Assembly: GCA_958450365.1 (NCBI GenBank) | Contig: CAUEEP010000898.1 | Coordinates: forward strand, 826,001-890,000 | Origin: Mesorhabditis belari | Lineage: Eukaryota; Nematoda; Chromadorea; Rhabditida; Rhabditidae | Direction of reading: 5' to 3' | Length of the DNA stretch: 64,000 nt | Part shown: positions 10,939-25,440 of the stretch, in pieces | Layout of the letters: the number at the start of each line of letters is the position of its first letter | Numbering within the stretch: position 1 is the stretch's first letter | The notes under the pieces: model-generated | Databases searched by the model: none | Told to the model about the DNA's origin: nothing | What the model saw: only the letters and a program-made list of their open reading frames with translations | Position numbers and translations under genes: made by a program

Positions 10939-12709
10939 AGAATACATATTGCAATGCAAAAAATAATGCAAAACATAATCCAAAAATGAGTTAGTTACGA
11001 CTAAAGAAAGAATTCGTGAATGCAAAAGGGCCATAGAGTAATGGCCAAAAATCTCTATGGAAACTCGTAAAGGATTGGGGGACTGGTCAGTCCCTTCTTT
11101 TGATCCTAAAGATCTAACAAATTTGCTTTGAGAGTCGAGAAATGAACGTGAAACACGCTAGGTAGGTTTAAGTTAGATAAACATTTTTAAATAAACAAAT
11201 TAGATAGTTTGAATCTGATAACCCGTTGGAGCTGATAACCGATAGGACTATCGGTCGAACTCTCTTTGTAGCAAACTAGCTGAAAATGTTTTGAAAAAAC
11301 ACAGGAAATTAGAAATTTCAATTTTTTTAGCGTTGTATAGTTGAAAATCTTTTTTAGGAGCTGAGAAAAAGTTGAGTCGATTTTGTAGCGACTGTAGTCA
11401 CCTTCCTTTCTCTTTCTTTTCTAGGGATGTTTTTCTTTTCGGAGTGACCAGTCGGCAATCCCTCGAGCCACAATTAGACTGGCCATTTTTCCCAAAGAGA
11501 GATCTGACTTTTCCAAGCTCTAATGAGGGGTACACCTGTAGAGAAAAGGAAAAAGATTTCTCACGGTTACCATTATTAGTCTTCTCTTTTGGTTGATGCT
11601 TTTAGTAGGGAGAAAATCCAAATAAAACAGTACGAAATGGAGTCTATCCAAACAAAAAGTTAAGTTTTCTCAACAAGATCTCAACTTTAGTCACAAAAGT
11701 TTTGCAAGGTTGGATAGAGTTTGGAACCAAAAGAGATGTGAACACCAAACATATGAACGAATGAATGGATTGGTTATGAAATCAAACCTAGTGTGAGTAC
11801 AATCAAATATATCAATAAAAGCGTTCAAGTACCGCATTTGGATCAAGAAGCGAAAAGGGGAAAAAGAAAAAGAAGGGATGTCGAAATGGAAATCCAGTTA
11901 TACCCGCGTATTGTTCATGTTTGTCTTTCTACTTGTCAGTAAATGTGTGAATGTTACCTAACGGTGTCCGGTAGTTTTCTCTCTTTCACTTTACATCAAG
12001 CGTTACCCAAAAGGGAAATCGTCTGTGTCGATGGGATATGATTGGATTCCATTCACCCAATCATACTCAAACATTCTCTTTACTCTTTCCGGTCAATCGT
12101 AACAATACCATCGTCGAGAATAAGTTCAATCCTGAACTGGCTTGCTCAGAACCTTCATTGAACATACATTTCATTTCGTCTTTTGTATTTAACCAATTGT
12201 AAAAGTAAATCTTTATCAAAAACAAATACACGCTTTAGTAGACTGATTTCAAAAAGTATTTTGAAGGGAAAATAAAAAAACGAATAATGATCAAAGAGCA
12301 CCTTCCAAAAAGGCTGACAACGAGAGGTGAGTTTAAAAATAAAAATTAATTGTAGACCCGGAAAAAGTACATCTGAAATAAGAGGAGATGTTTAATAAAT
12401 AGGCTGTATTTGGAAAGATCTCTAGAAAGAATTAAGAACAGACAAACAGCGGGCAGCTTTTTGAGTAGTTCGAGAAAACGGAGAGTTAATCTTTCTGAAT
12501 ACAAAAGATATCATTATCACAGCCTAATCTTGGAGCGAAAAATTGTTTAGCAAAGTAATTTTCAATAGTAGACAAAATAGTGAGATCATACGAGTTGATT
12601 TGAAGTCATATTAATGCTGATAGTGAGATTAAAATTCGAGATAAGTCATTGAGGTGAAATTGATTTTAAAATCTTTTGGCAAAACTTGCAATAAAGCAGA
12701 AAAGAGAAT
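10939..12709. other. Intergenic, no gene seen
   Basis: This AT-rich spacer separates a gene start (10307) from the 3' end of syg-2. Scattered short open frames show no splice-consistent coding pattern. Confidence 0.4.
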
Positions 12710-15700
12710 TCAAACAAGATCTCCATCAAGCTGGGAATAATGCATGGGTGCAGTTCTGACTCCAGACTGTTGAATGAAGGTTGAAAGGGGAGGATGTTGA
12801 GGTGAAGTGTTATTATTATTCGATGGATTTATTGATTGTCCTTGATTTCTTCGTGAAAGGGATCCCATGTGATAATTTGCAGGCTGAGGCGGTTCCTGAA
12901 AGTTTTGCATTCATTAGATCTTTGATAACAAAGGCAAAGCTTGGGGATTATTTCAAGGCAAGAATTTGCTTTTCTTAAAGCTACACTCAATTAAACCTGC
13001 ATTTTACTGTTAAACCTAAAAAATTTTAGTTTAGCCTCAAATATTCTCTTATAGACTTACTGGATAAGGAACGTTGCTATATGATTCCCCTTTTGCCCGA
13101 AGACTGCCGATATTATTCGAGAAATCTCTTGTGCTTTGATAGGCTAAATAAGATGATCGTTAAACCTGGTTTCAATTCAAAACTTACGATCAAATTCATA
13201 TTCCATTAGATGATTTCTTTCATAATAGGCTGGATCAATCTGCTGCATGTAACCGTTTGGGTTGACTTCCTAAACATTATTTTAAAATATTATATGAGTA
13301 TGAGAAAATAAAATATAATATTACTAGTCAAGAATTAAATCTAAAAGAAACTGACGATCATTGTTCTGATGGAGTGATCATCTTCGGAATGATCTCTTGT
13401 CAATTCTCCACGAGAACCAGCCGTTGCCCGATTGCCTGGACCTGGAAGTTGATAGGTTTATACAATTTGTTTCCATCAATAGAAAGAAAAGTGTGTAAGC
13501 AAGTGAATCACTTACCAACAATGTACTCTTTGACTCCATCGGCTCCAATCGCTCCATACATTTGCACTGGTCTTACTGCTGCATCTCCATGAGTCCGAAT
13601 CATTTCGGTCTTTTCTAAATCATGAATTTGATCATGTCAATTGTTCAACAATTCTTACCCTGAATCATTTTTCTTCGCTTCTGATTCTTTCTGTAGACGC
13701 AGATCAAAAGATTGCATAGCAGGCAAAACACAATGAAGGAAACTGCCGCCGCGATGAAAGACTTTGGTAGTTGGCCTTCCTGAAACATTTAATTCTTATG
13801 CTAGCAGAATTCTTTTCTTACCCGAATTCTCGAATGTCCAATATCAGCTCCATCTTGTGTCAAAGTCGCAAAGGCCACCGGTGGCCGCGTGTATTCAGAA
13901 GAGAATCCACGGGTATTGTGTGATCTCACTTGAAAATGATACAAACGGCCAGGTTGAAGTCCCGAGATACGGACATGCTAAACATTAAATTTAGATTTAG
14001 CCAGAATAACATTAAAGACGTGTTTTGAATTTCGCTTACATTATGGGTGGTGTTAACTGCCGTTACATCATCATTTCCTTGCATTTTATAAGCAATTTCG
14101 AAAGTCTGATCGGAGCCACCATCAAAGCCTGTAAGTTATATTGTTATCAAAGAAAAGGTGTAAGTTTTGATTTTGTAACTCGTTATTAAAATAAAATGAC
14201 TTTGTGAACTTTTAGAATCAAAAAATTTACCAGGCTGCCATGAAATTGCTAGTGATTGAGCTGAGGCATTGGTCAGATGTGGTTCACTTGGCTGATCAGG
14301 AGCGGTAAGAGGACCAATCATTATTGACTGAAAATGTCAGTAATACTAATAATATTTTTATATGAATTAGAAAAATAACAATCCCTCACATGACTATCCT
14401 CTCCAAGTCGATTCGAGCAAATACATTTCACTTCTCCGTAATCTTCCGCACCACCGATTGTTACCCATAAAGTACTCTAAAAACCGAAGTTGTAAGTACT
14501 TTTAATTCCAAAACCTCAAAAGTGCTAAAATCTAGCTGTGTGGTATGGAACGAATATCTCGATCCATTCACTCGAATCAACTCTCCATTTTTCTCCCAAT
14601 AGAACTCGGCATCTGGTACTGCATGAGCTCGACATCTAAATTATCAGTTTAGGTTGATGTTTTGCTTATTTTTTAACTTGCATCTTTGCTGTATGATTTA
14701 TCAATAAGGTGCATAATTTTTGTTAATCCTATACCTGGCTCTTGCTTTCCCTCCAAGTGGACCGGCGGCTCTCGAGAATGTCGGTGTGCGAATAATTGTC
14801 GGTCTTTGATTAACCAGCAAATAAGCGGCAGCCTATATTCATTATTTTATAGATAAAAACAATTCTTTTTACTTGAGCTGGATTCCCAAGTCCATTAAAA
14901 CCTTGACACACATATTGTCCAGCAGTATCAAGAGAAGCATTCACTTTCAAAACTGCTCGAGAATCACCTCTCTTTGTACTTTGAATCTATAAATTACAGT
15001 AACCTCCATTTTTCAAAAGTTTTCTTTACTTCATGCCCATTTTTCATCCATGCAACCATATCTTTTGTGGGCGGAACTCCTTCAACTTCACATTCAAGAA
15101 GAACTTCTTCTCCAGCCGATGCAATCACAGGAGAAGTTATGTGAACAATCTAAAGCTATTTTATATTAAAATCCCTCAAATTTCCATTGATTTACCTTTG
15201 CTGGATATTCAACAGTGAGATGAATTGATAGGTTTGTTGTACCAACACTATTGATGGCATAAAGAGTGTAATGTCCAGCATCCGAAGCCTGGATGTTCCG
15301 ACCGGAAAGTGCAGCTCCGCGAGCAAAGACGCCTGTGAATAAACGATAATCGTTGATCAAAAAGATTCTTTTACTTCCTATTGTATGCTCAAAAATGATT
15401 CCATTCTTTTTCCATTTCCAAGATGAAACGGGAGGATTAGCCTTGACTGTGAGATTCTCCCGGAATGAGTCTCCCTCTGCTACAACAATCGACATCCGAT
15501 CACCCACAACCATTCGAGGAGGATCTAGAAAACGTTTGTGATTTGAAATCCGGCAATCATTTTCTTGTTATTAGTTACTTACAATAAACATTCAACGGGA
15601 AAGTCACATTCTTGGATTCGGGCCAAAGAGAATTGCTTGCTATGCATCTAAAGTCGATTGAAGAGTCAATCAAATCAAGTTTGATAGAATACCTGACAAT

Positions 15701-18700
15701 TGTTCCATCAAACTGCTCTGTTGGAACAAATGACACAATGTTCTCAATAGTATGACCATGTTCTCGAAGTCTAAAATCATAAATTAGCGACAGCGGCTAT
15801 AAAGCCTACGTTTCGTTGACAACTGTTTCTCCAGTATAGATAAGTGGTTGAGGTTCTCCATTTGGATGAAAATGCCATGTGATTTCAGCAGGTGGATTGC
15901 TAGCGGGAGCTGAACAGAGAAGTCGAGCCTCTTGTCCGGCAATAATTTGATGGCGAGCACCTTCTGGAGTACGAATAGCAAGACGGCGAGGAGTGACTGT
16001 AAATGGTTTATTATTTTGATCAGTTTAGGAACTAAATAAAACTTCAAACTTTGAAAGACTTACAGAAAATGGTGAGTTGTTTCCAATCAACCAGTGGTTC
16101 ATCGAGAGCTGCATTGGTGGCCTCACATCGTATTCTTTGTTTGTGAAGAGTTCGATCAAGAGTAAGCGGAAGAGAAGAAATTACAGTGTCACCAGAAACT
16201 GATGTTCTCGCACCAATCAACTGAAATCGAAAGAGTTTTCCAATTGCAAATGCATACATGTATCAATGTAAACGACCACCACCAAACTACGTTTTTGGTT
16301 TTGAAAATTGCTCTTAATATCGCATTAAAGGGACATAGAAGGTCTAGATCTTTTTTGAACAAGACAAGGACAAAGTAAGTCAAACTTTTTGATCGAATGC
16401 ACTGCACTGACAATTAGGTGCTTTCCTCAATCACAAACCTGGCTCCATTTTGGTTTCTTCTTCGATTTTATCAATTTCTAACAACAGACAAATATTAGGA
16501 TAGGAAATAGGTTAAACATAAAACATGTAGAAATGCCTCACAAAAAATTGTACCTTATCATGCCCTCGATACCAAGCAATGTCAGCAAGTGGATGTCCCC
16601 CGCGTACTTCACATGTTGCATTCACAACATCTCCCTCCAGTAATACTCCATCATCCAATCCAGTTATTCGAGGCATTTCGGGAGGTACTGAAAGATTGTA
16701 CAGTTTTATCTGTAACGTATGTAAATACTTAATAGTCTTTGTAAAAGTTTGTTTTAACACATTCGCGACGATACAGCCCACTGGTGGGGCTGTATCGTCG
16801 CACATAAAAGATTTAGCACTTTTTTTGCGGCCGATTGGGCTAAAAATTTGCAATGAGGAGTTTTTGAGGTTGAGGAATTCGAATACTTACTTGGTTTTTA
16901 AAGAAAACTGCTCTATTTTTGGACATTTCACCCGGTTTAATTACTCAAGTCCGATCCCACATCCAGGGCCGTATGCCGGAAGGTGCGCGATTACAAAGAC
17001 GTGAAAATTTTGGCTTCTGCCGGCCTTCGGCAGAATTTCGGCCTCTAGGGATAAAGGACAAACCCAAAGTTCGGTTTTGCCTTTTTCTCTCTAGTTTGGC
17101 TTAATTACCCAAGTTTTTAGAGGGTTTTGTGAGACCGTATTGGGCCAGAAATTAAAGTTGCTTAAAAACTCATAACAGATTCAGATTTTCCATTCCAGAA
17201 TCCCTCCGGTTTAGAAATTTTCAGGTCTACAGCTAAAATAGATAGCTGTCGTCCGAAACGGCAGCCAATACAAAAATGACTTTGTCGTGAATGTGTTAAG
17301 CAAATGCTCTACTCACCAAGAATTTTCACAGTGTGCTGTTTGTTAGCGCTCCCCTCTTCATTTCGAGCTGAGCATTCAATTGAAATCTTGTACTTGCTGT
17401 GCATCATCTGAAAATCAGCTAAAAATTCTCTGGTTATCATCTAAAAGCCCATAATAATGCAAACAAAGGATTTTATGAAAAGCATCGCAGATAAAGCGTT
17501 GCTTATTGCCAGATAACATAAGGGGTAAGCCATGGGTCTTTGCGTTTTGAATCCCAAAGATTTTACCATTTTTTCATCTTTTCGTTTATGCTGTAAAGTA
17601 GTGAAGTCAAGAATGATATTTAGATAGAGAAAAAGGTTTACCTCGAGAGAATTAATTGTGAGATTTGAGATGGAAATAGTTCCATGTGCTTGTTTATGTT
17701 CGGATTGAAGCTGTCCTGGAACTGGATGTCCATTCACAAACCAAGAAATTTTTGCCGGAGGATTGGAGGCTCTAAAAAAGAGTTTTGGCAAAATTTAACA
17801 ATATCTAAAACGCTTGAATTATTTAATTGTTATTTTTTTATTTCAAGACCCCTCAAATATGAATGAATCTATTAGCTGGCTTTTGCATTTTCCTCTCCCG
17901 CAATGACTGAGCACATCTGCCGTTTTACTCTTCTCTTTCTTTTCTAGTGTAGACCCTTAGTTGGCCGGACACCTTATCGAATTGGTTGATTTAGTGTCCT
18001 TTGCTCATTTTCGACGAGCGACTCTTCTTTCGATTGAATTGGATTCAAGTGGATGACCATTCTGTTTGTTCCTTAGTTCTCAGGGTGGTTAAATCAGTTC
18101 ATCCCACTTGGATAAAACGAACTTATTTCCTGTACTTGAGGTTCTCGAAAGCTCAGCTGGGGTTTTCCACAAAGTAAACACTTGATTCTTTTGTCACTTT
18201 ATTAACGTAAAAGCACATACCTCGACCGACATTGAATAGTCGTTTGACCGCCTTGTCGAATATTGCTTTCACCGAAGATGTCAACTGCTTGTGGTGCAAC
18301 TAGAATGGAAAAAGTATTATCTTAAGTCATGGACACTTACAAGCAACTTTCACATGAATGCTTGTTTTCAATGCTGCCACATGATCTCTATTTTGGCTTC
18401 GACATTCATAAGAAGCCATGTTATCCGAAGCTTCCGCAATAAATGAGTAGGAGTTGGATGTTTCCTAAAATTACGAAATATTTCTGTGCTTTTTCAGCAT
18501 TAGCTTTTAATTCACTCAAAGAGAAATGCCGATTGGTTGAATAGACGGATAGAAGGAGGCTTGAGTGGATATTGGGGATTAAGCGAGATGATGCTTGAAT
18601 GGGAAAAGAGATAATGCTAAGCAAGAGCTAATAGAAAAGAACATTGGAGCTTAGTTTTAGCTGTTCAAATTAAGTTCAAATGAGAGATTAATCAAGATTT

Positions 18701-21423
18701 ACGAGCTCTGATTTTTCTTCAAAGATTTTTCACATAGAGCTCTTTACAACCCGATTTGTGGGACATCAAGATCCACTATTCTAATTGTAAGTGATGACTC
18801 TTTGAAGAAACCGCACTTCTTTCTTGCCCATAACATCAACTGCTACAACATCTTTTTCCTATCTCTCTTTAGGTTTTAGTACAATTCATTTTAAAACTAT
18901 AGTTTCCATAACAAAAGCCTTATATCATGAAAAGAGATTTGTCTCACTCGTTCAAATTCTCAAGGGTATTTGAGAAACGAAGGGCTTTTTTGTGGATAAA
19001 ATGTGTTAGTGACCCTTTTGTTACTAATATTTTTTGTTACAATCCATAAAAAATTTTTGAGAGGTCAAAAAAGATTTGCTAGAATAGAGTCAACCATCTG
19101 TGTGCTCTTGAAGAATTCATTTTGATAACAAGCGCCCACTTATCTATCCGGGTTTCACTTTGATACCCCCGACCTTCATGATCTTCAATCAATTAGCCGT
19201 ATGAGTGGTTTATGTGGAGCATCTATGTATTTATTGCTAGTAAAATCTAGAATATGTTTGGTTGCTTTTGAATAAAGTGGTCACAAATGAGTTCTCAACT
19301 TGAGGTGAGTCCTCAACTCTTTTCTGGTTGTAACAGTAATAAACCTTTTGTGAGGTTGTCAGGAAAAAGACAAAGTTGAAAAGAATAAAAGGAAATCTGC
19401 GCGTCAGGTGGCCCATTAAGGTGAGAAAAAGTAACACTTTCTGGTTCATCGACCTTTAGAACAATTAGATTGTAGATTCAAGCAGTTGATTTTTCTTACA
19501 CTCAGGTAATGATTGAAATTATTGTAATTTTCCATTACCATTTATATCATACTCTTTCTAGAATCGCTAAATCTAATGGGAACCGGGTTGGTGTCGATTA
19601 CATAACGCCGACCGGCTAATAACCGGGAATTGAGAGGACATTGCTCGGACATTAATAACTAGGTAATGACTATGCCCTAAATGGCGGACAGGTGACGAAA
19701 GAAAAAGAAAAAAGCAAAAGAGAAATTTATAAAGCAATAAAGGTTCCAGATCGGTAAGCCAGAATGGAAGGTGCGACATGACTAGAAACTTTGAATTGTA
19801 ATAAAACATGCCTGAGTGTCATAATTGTAGTGGAAAGAACCGTCAATCGATCTTCCTTCAAGATACCAAGTAACATTTGGTGGCGGATTTCCACCATGAA
19901 CTTGACATTGAAGTGTCACGTTATCTGCAGCTTTCACATAGCTCTCCCCTCCCAGAATCTTCACTCGTGGTCGATCGGAGGGATCTGAAATTGAAATCTG
20001 TCCGATGTGAAACTGAAATCGAACGCTTAAAACTTTTTTGTTTATAAAAATCTTATGAGTGACGTCCTTTACTACATAGTACAATAATGTTTGTGAACGC
20101 ATCTTTATTTTTAAATACATTTTTTGTGTCCTTGCACGAGTTAGTTTTGTCGTGTCATATTCGGAAAAGAGTGTTGGTTGTCTATGAGGGAAAGGAATAG
20201 TATTACGATGGATGACAAATCAGAGGAGAGTCTGTTTCTCTTCTTTTGAATGAATAAAGGAAAAGACTCCTCAACACAGCCACACAAGATATGCAAAATG
20301 GGCCTTTGAGGTGAGCCGTGCCCTTCCCTTCTCCCCTCCTAGAACATGATGGATTGCGAATTTCACGCCCATCTTTCTACCATTTTATGAATCTCAACTC
20401 AGCTATAAAATAAAAACTAAGAAAAGTTTTGCTGTCTTTTGGATTAAAAACTCACAAAGTACACTCAAAGTAACATTTGCTCGAATTTGGGTTGAGGTAT
20501 CAACATGAACCGCTTCACAAGCTAACATCTTCTTGTGATCACTTCTCCTGAAAAATTTAAATAGGAGAATATAAACGATTTGCATAAATCATTTTGATTG
20601 GGTTGAACATACCGTGGTTTCCAAAGTAAAGCGGCATAAGCAGTGACAGTTTTGTTCAAATGATAGGTTTCCCATTTTTGAACATTATCTTCAATCTGCC
20701 GTCCGTTTATATACCTGAAAAACTGTTATAAACATGTCAAAATTTTGAATTAACCATTTCAGCTCAGCAATGGGTTTTGAGTGCAGAGCCATACATGTGA
20801 TGTTAAGCGGGGTTTCCTCATTGATCTCGATCTCCGAACTGGCTTGATAGTTTGTGAAAAGGACCTCAGATGGTGGTACTAAAATGTGAATATATGTATC
20901 TTTTTAAAAGAAAGCACACTGAATTAATTGAAAACAAACCAATGACGTTGAGATGTGCTGCAGCTCGCAACGGGCCACTGTCCAATCCCAACATCTGACA
21001 CTCAAATTGACCATCATCATCAAGACTGACTCTCTCGATTTTCAAATGAAGCTCCTCTGGTGTGTTCTAAGTTTTTTATACATTACAAATATTTAGGCTC
21101 AAATTTACTTTCACATAGCTGTACCGCCCTTGATGTCCACTTAAAGCTCCAGCTTCATGATAACCAAGCAAATCTCCTGTATTTGTCCTCCATTGGCTAT
21201 ATCTGAAAAGTAATAAGGTTAATGCGAAACAGAATGTGATCATTTACTTTTGATGAATTCGATAAAGAACTTACAACTCGACGTTATTTGAGGAAATATC
21301 CGCCGCACACTTGAGTAGAGCTTCCTTGCCAATAAAAACAGTGAGGTTTGTAGGTTTTTCTCTCAATCCTTGAGCCCGAAGGCCAGCTGATAGGAATAAA
21401 AAAAGAATGAAGTATCGAATCAT
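12710..21423 (-). CDS. syg-2: Nephrin-family immunoglobulin adhesion receptor (SYG-2 orthologue)
   Basis: A signal peptide ([22 protein letters not shown] at 21423) is followed by a row of Ig domains: [54 protein letters not shown]...[47 protein letters not shown]; a spacer-like [19 protein letters not shown] module; [20 protein letters not shown]; and [20 protein letters not shown]. Then come one fibronectin III domain ([20 protein letters not shown]), a TM helix ([20 protein letters not shown] at about 13710-13770) and a tail of about 200 residues ending SQLDGDLV. This order, with a spacer before the last Ig pair and one FN3, is that of nephrin and C. elegans SYG-2, which bind SYG-1/Neph for synaptic specificity. 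The large introns and the 5 kb of upstream DNA suggest complex regulation. A TTAA-flanked MITE sits in one intron. Confidence 0.85.
16758..17295. mobile_element. TTAA-flanked (piggyBac-like) MITE in a syg-2 intron
   Basis: TTAA at 16754-16757 and 17296-17299 flanks ends that are inverted repeats: CACATTCGCGAC on the left and GTCGTGAATGTG on the right. A second strong stem lies just inside the left end (CGACGATACAGCCCCAC type, 16765-16801). The element is 538 bp with no transposase frame. TTAA duplication is the hallmark of piggyBac-superfamily insertion. Confidence 0.7.
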
Positions 21424-24349
21424 TTCATAACTAAATGAAAATACTAACCTTGAATAAAAATGATCTAACATACGAACAAAACTTCTAGGCTTATAAGGTC
21501 AGATCAGGTGCACAATTGTTTGCAAAAGAGGAAAAAAGAGGTGGTAATTGTTGACAGGAGTTGATGACCCCGGGACACGATCCGATGGCAAAGGTGGTCC
21601 CCCCAGTTATTTTGAAAGGATGGACTGTGCAAACGGAAGTCCCCACATCTGCCCCATGTATGGAACATGAGGGGAATGAAGGGGATGAAGAGGATAAAGG
21701 GAACATGAAGGGGACACGCTATTGTTGTTGCAACATTTATAAACATCGAGATTTGCTCTTTGACAAATCGGGCCAACGTGAATGAGACAATGTTTGTTGA
21801 TTCATTGCGATTGGAAGAAATAAGTTGTTAATAAAAGATGAAGTACATATTGATTGAAAGAAATATCTTCTGAAAATCGAAAAATACTTGAAGATTGAAT
21901 AGAAAGGTAAAGAAAGAAGGGCTTCTCAACGCACAATTAGCGCAAAAATTTGATTTGGTACCCCCGCGTTTTCGAGCACCGCTTTGAATCGGCAACAATG
22001 GAGACTCTTTTTTTCATTTAATTCTAAGTCATCCAGAAAACCCTCAAAATATTGAGGCGTAGTGTCTATAGTAGTCAATGCAAATCAAGGGTCAAAAAAG
22101 ATGAACGTCGGTGAAGAAAAAAGGAATTCTATCTTTTTGAAGGCATCTCGAGACCATTGGGAAGGCCACATCCCAAGGGGATTTCCCTCAAAATCCCGTA
22201 GAGTGGCCAAGGCAAGCAAATGTTTTCCATTTTTCACCGCCCGCTTTTCTCCAACTACTCAAAAAAGTTTACAATTCACCAATGAGTCAAAGTTTGGGAA
22301 AATTTATCAACAACTGGAGGCTTTTCGAGGGGCTTTATGGGATTTTAGCATAGAGTGAAATGGGTGCTCGAAGAGGAACATTTAGCATGATGTGAGTCAT
22401 AAAAGTTGAGAACTCCGGAAAGCTTCTGCAAAAAGCTGAGAAAGTTTAGAAATTATAAAAAGGCAAAACTGTTCAGAAGAGTTTAGAATGAGTTTTATAT
22501 AAAAATCAAACATATCGAGCAATATCGAGCAAAGCCAAGCAAGCAAAGCAAAGCAAAGCCAAATAAATGACAAAAACAGACATGTATGTCTAAAGAACAA
22601 AGAAAAATGGCCAAAAGTTTCAACAACAACTGCTTTACTAAGACAAGCAACACCAAGAAATTTATTTTTAAATATACAACCTTACGATTGAAATACTTCT
22701 CACAGTGTAATGATCAAATTCGGCACAAATTGTTGCACGAAGTGTCTCACTGGGACTCACAACCAATGTGCGGTGACGCGCCAAAGCATATTATGCAAAT
22801 TTGGACGGGGCGTGGGGAGGGAGGGGAGAAGGCCCTGATTCCTCTCTTGGATCTCGGAGGATGGGTGGACACAACTTTGTTGGAGTGGTGAAGAGTCAAA
22901 GAGTTGTGGACAACTGCTTCCCCATCGCATCTAACGAAAGAGAGAAGAAAAGTCAATCTAGAGAGAGAGCCGAATCGAGACGCTAATTCGCCTTATTACG
23001 GATTGGTCGCCGAAGTTCTCTCCTGTGGATTTCCGAAGAGAAAACGACCCGAGAAGCCATTCATTCTTTGCAACAAATGTCTACTATTTTATACGTTTTG
23101 CAAAAGTTGGTAAACGTTTTTATAAGAAAATGCCATTACCATTTGTATTTTCCCAGAAAAAACTATCTAATAAAAGATTCATGGACCCTCAGAAACATAC
23201 GGACTTATAAAAAATTTGTAGGTTGGTTGTGCTTTGATGACTGAGATTGGGATTAATGGTTTGTGAGAGAAAAGAAGAAAACAGGAAGCCCATATCAATG
23301 CAAGAATGGGCCGTTGAAACGACTTTTCCACTATTCCTAAGAAAACCCCTAGGATGGAAAAAGGGGTGGGTGAAGGGAGAGAAAGGAATAGTCACGCAAC
23401 TCCTCTCCCGCTTTTATTCGTTTCAAACAAGAAATGGTGTCTCCTGGAGCGAAAACGTCAGATCGCCTTTCAACTTTGCTCCTCACAAAAAAACCCCTTA
23501 ATATGGGCGGTGTTGAAAGTTGAAAATGTTGTATGTATTTTAGCTAAAAATGAGAACTTCTGCCATATCAAAGCGGTACTCTTTTCTTATTGGCACCGCT
23601 AAGTAACTCTTGAAAAATGCTATTGGCATTTTAGTAATAAGTGGCGAGTCTTAGTATCTCTTTTGTGTGAAAAAGGTGGAAAGTCGTAAATGGATAGTTT
23701 TGGTGGGGAGAGATTGCGAGGATCAAACAGATGGCCCCTTTTCACTTTTGAGCGGAAAGGAATCGACTCATAAATTTATGGTCTTCGAAAAAAGTGAGAA
23801 GAGTTGGGAGTGTAGTTGAGTGGATAAATGAGAGTCTCCACCTTCCTATTGTGTAATGAAGTGCTTAAATTTACCAACCTACCTAAAAAGAGCTTGGGGT
23901 AAAGTGTATAGTTGCTTCTTAAAACTAGACCAGCATACTAAATATTGTTACCAAGACGAACAAGAAATCCAATACATCTGAGATTTGGAAAAATAAGGAA
24001 TAGATAAGAAAAGACAAGAGATAATGCAAGTAAATGTTCGTGAGAGGCACCAGGTTGTGGCTGGCTCTCCTCCTGAGGGAAGATGAGTGGATGAAGGAGA
24101 AAGGAGAAAATCGAGATCACAGGTGGCCCTTTGCCTCATTGAGGTCTCCCAAGTTACACTTATGATCAACAGAAAAGACAAAAAGGTGAAAGAGGATCAG
24201 TGATACATTGTGGTGTCCGCTGATGGGTCAACCCCGGAATCAAAATGTAAATTCGATAAGCCAAGATCAAAACTGACGTCAGTTCAGTTCCATTAAAAAG
24301 GGCTTCTCTTTGGAGATGCTCTGGATTCTTCTAGTTAGAACTCACAATA

Positions 24350-24507
24350 GTTTCTAAAGCACTAATCATTCAGAAATCTGGTCAGATTTTTTCACAGTAA
24401 GTAAACATAAACTAGCAAAAAGTTGATTGTTTTGCTTGATTAGTGCTTACTTACTGGGAAAGAATCTGATCCTGGGATTTTTGAAAGACTAGTGCTTAAG
24501 AAACTGT
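24350..24507. repeat. Long imperfect inverted repeat
   Basis: The left arm contains GGTCAGATTTTTTCACAGTA (from about 24379) and the right arm, inverted, GGATCAGATTCTTTCCCAGT. The pairing extends outward over about 60 bp per arm (AAGCACTAATCATTCAG against AAGCACTAGTCTTTC). It could fold into a long hairpin and looks like a small MITE. Confidence 0.5.
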
Positions 24508-25394
24508 TACAATTCGCCAGTTCCATTTATTTTATTTGATTCAAAAAGAAATGAGTTCTTTAAAGCTAGTACATGTAAAAAAGTGTTGTTTTAACATAAC
24601 AAAAAAAACTTTGAATAACTAAATAGCCGACTCAAAAACTTTTACTCGCTCACTAGAGGATGCTTCCCTTTCTTTTGTTAGGAAGTGAGCAAGGGTGTGA
24701 AATTTGACTCAAGGTCAAAGCACTCCATGAATTATTACAAATTAGCAAAACAAATGCTGTTTTCAAAAAAAGTCAAAATAAACTCAAAGAAGCAAAAGCT
24801 CTTGTGTTATTCTGTTCAATGAGAGTCTAATGATAATAAGGTGGTTGGATGAATGAGTGAAGAATAAGAGGAATAGAGGTTACATCGATGGATTGACCGA
24901 ATGAAGAAGAGAAGAAACGAGAAAGAGGCAAATCCCTCTACGAGCAGCAGAAAGCTAATTGTTTGGCGCTTCATGGGATATTTGTCGGTCAGTCGCAAAA
25001 AGAAGAGGGATCCGTTTATGAAATAGAATTTCGAGATCAATGAATGAATCCTTTAAGGAAAGAGGGGAAAAGAGTCAATCAGAGTCCCTCTAACTGACTC
25101 TTTCCTTTGCCTTCTTTTTGCTTTCAATCGAGAAGGGTTTCTAGGATTTTGTTGGAAGAGCTCTTTACATGACCATTAGGCCGATTGAGACTCCTCTTTT
25201 GGAAACTGCTGAGTGACCAACAAATTTCTTTCGATTACCCGAAAACTCCAAAAACATCGATTTCCGGCAAAAACACCCACAAATAGAATTTGAAATACAA
25301 GGGTTTTTGTGAAATTTATGAGAAACTGTGATACGAAAAGAATACAAAAGAAAAAAGAAAAGAAAATACAAGTATTATGATCACCAACTTGGCA

Positions 25395-25440
25395 GGTCGG
25401 CCGCCGGGATGCACTACCACTCCGCCACGCGGTAGTATGT
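25395..25440 (-). repeat. tRNA-like fragment
   Basis: The minus strand contains GTGGCGGAGTGGTAGTGC, a box A/D-arm-like motif, but I find no box B or convincing cloverleaf downstream. It is GC-rich against AT-rich surroundings, so a tRNA-derived remnant is possible. Confidence 0.25.

Noticed and set aside
16579..17004. 141-codon plus-strand open frame
   Set aside because: It is antisense to an Ig exon of syg-2 and runs into a MITE.
21491..23602. Cluster of open frames on both strands upstream of syg-2
   Set aside because: They have no consistent introns, repeats of coding character or motifs; many overlap on opposite strands.
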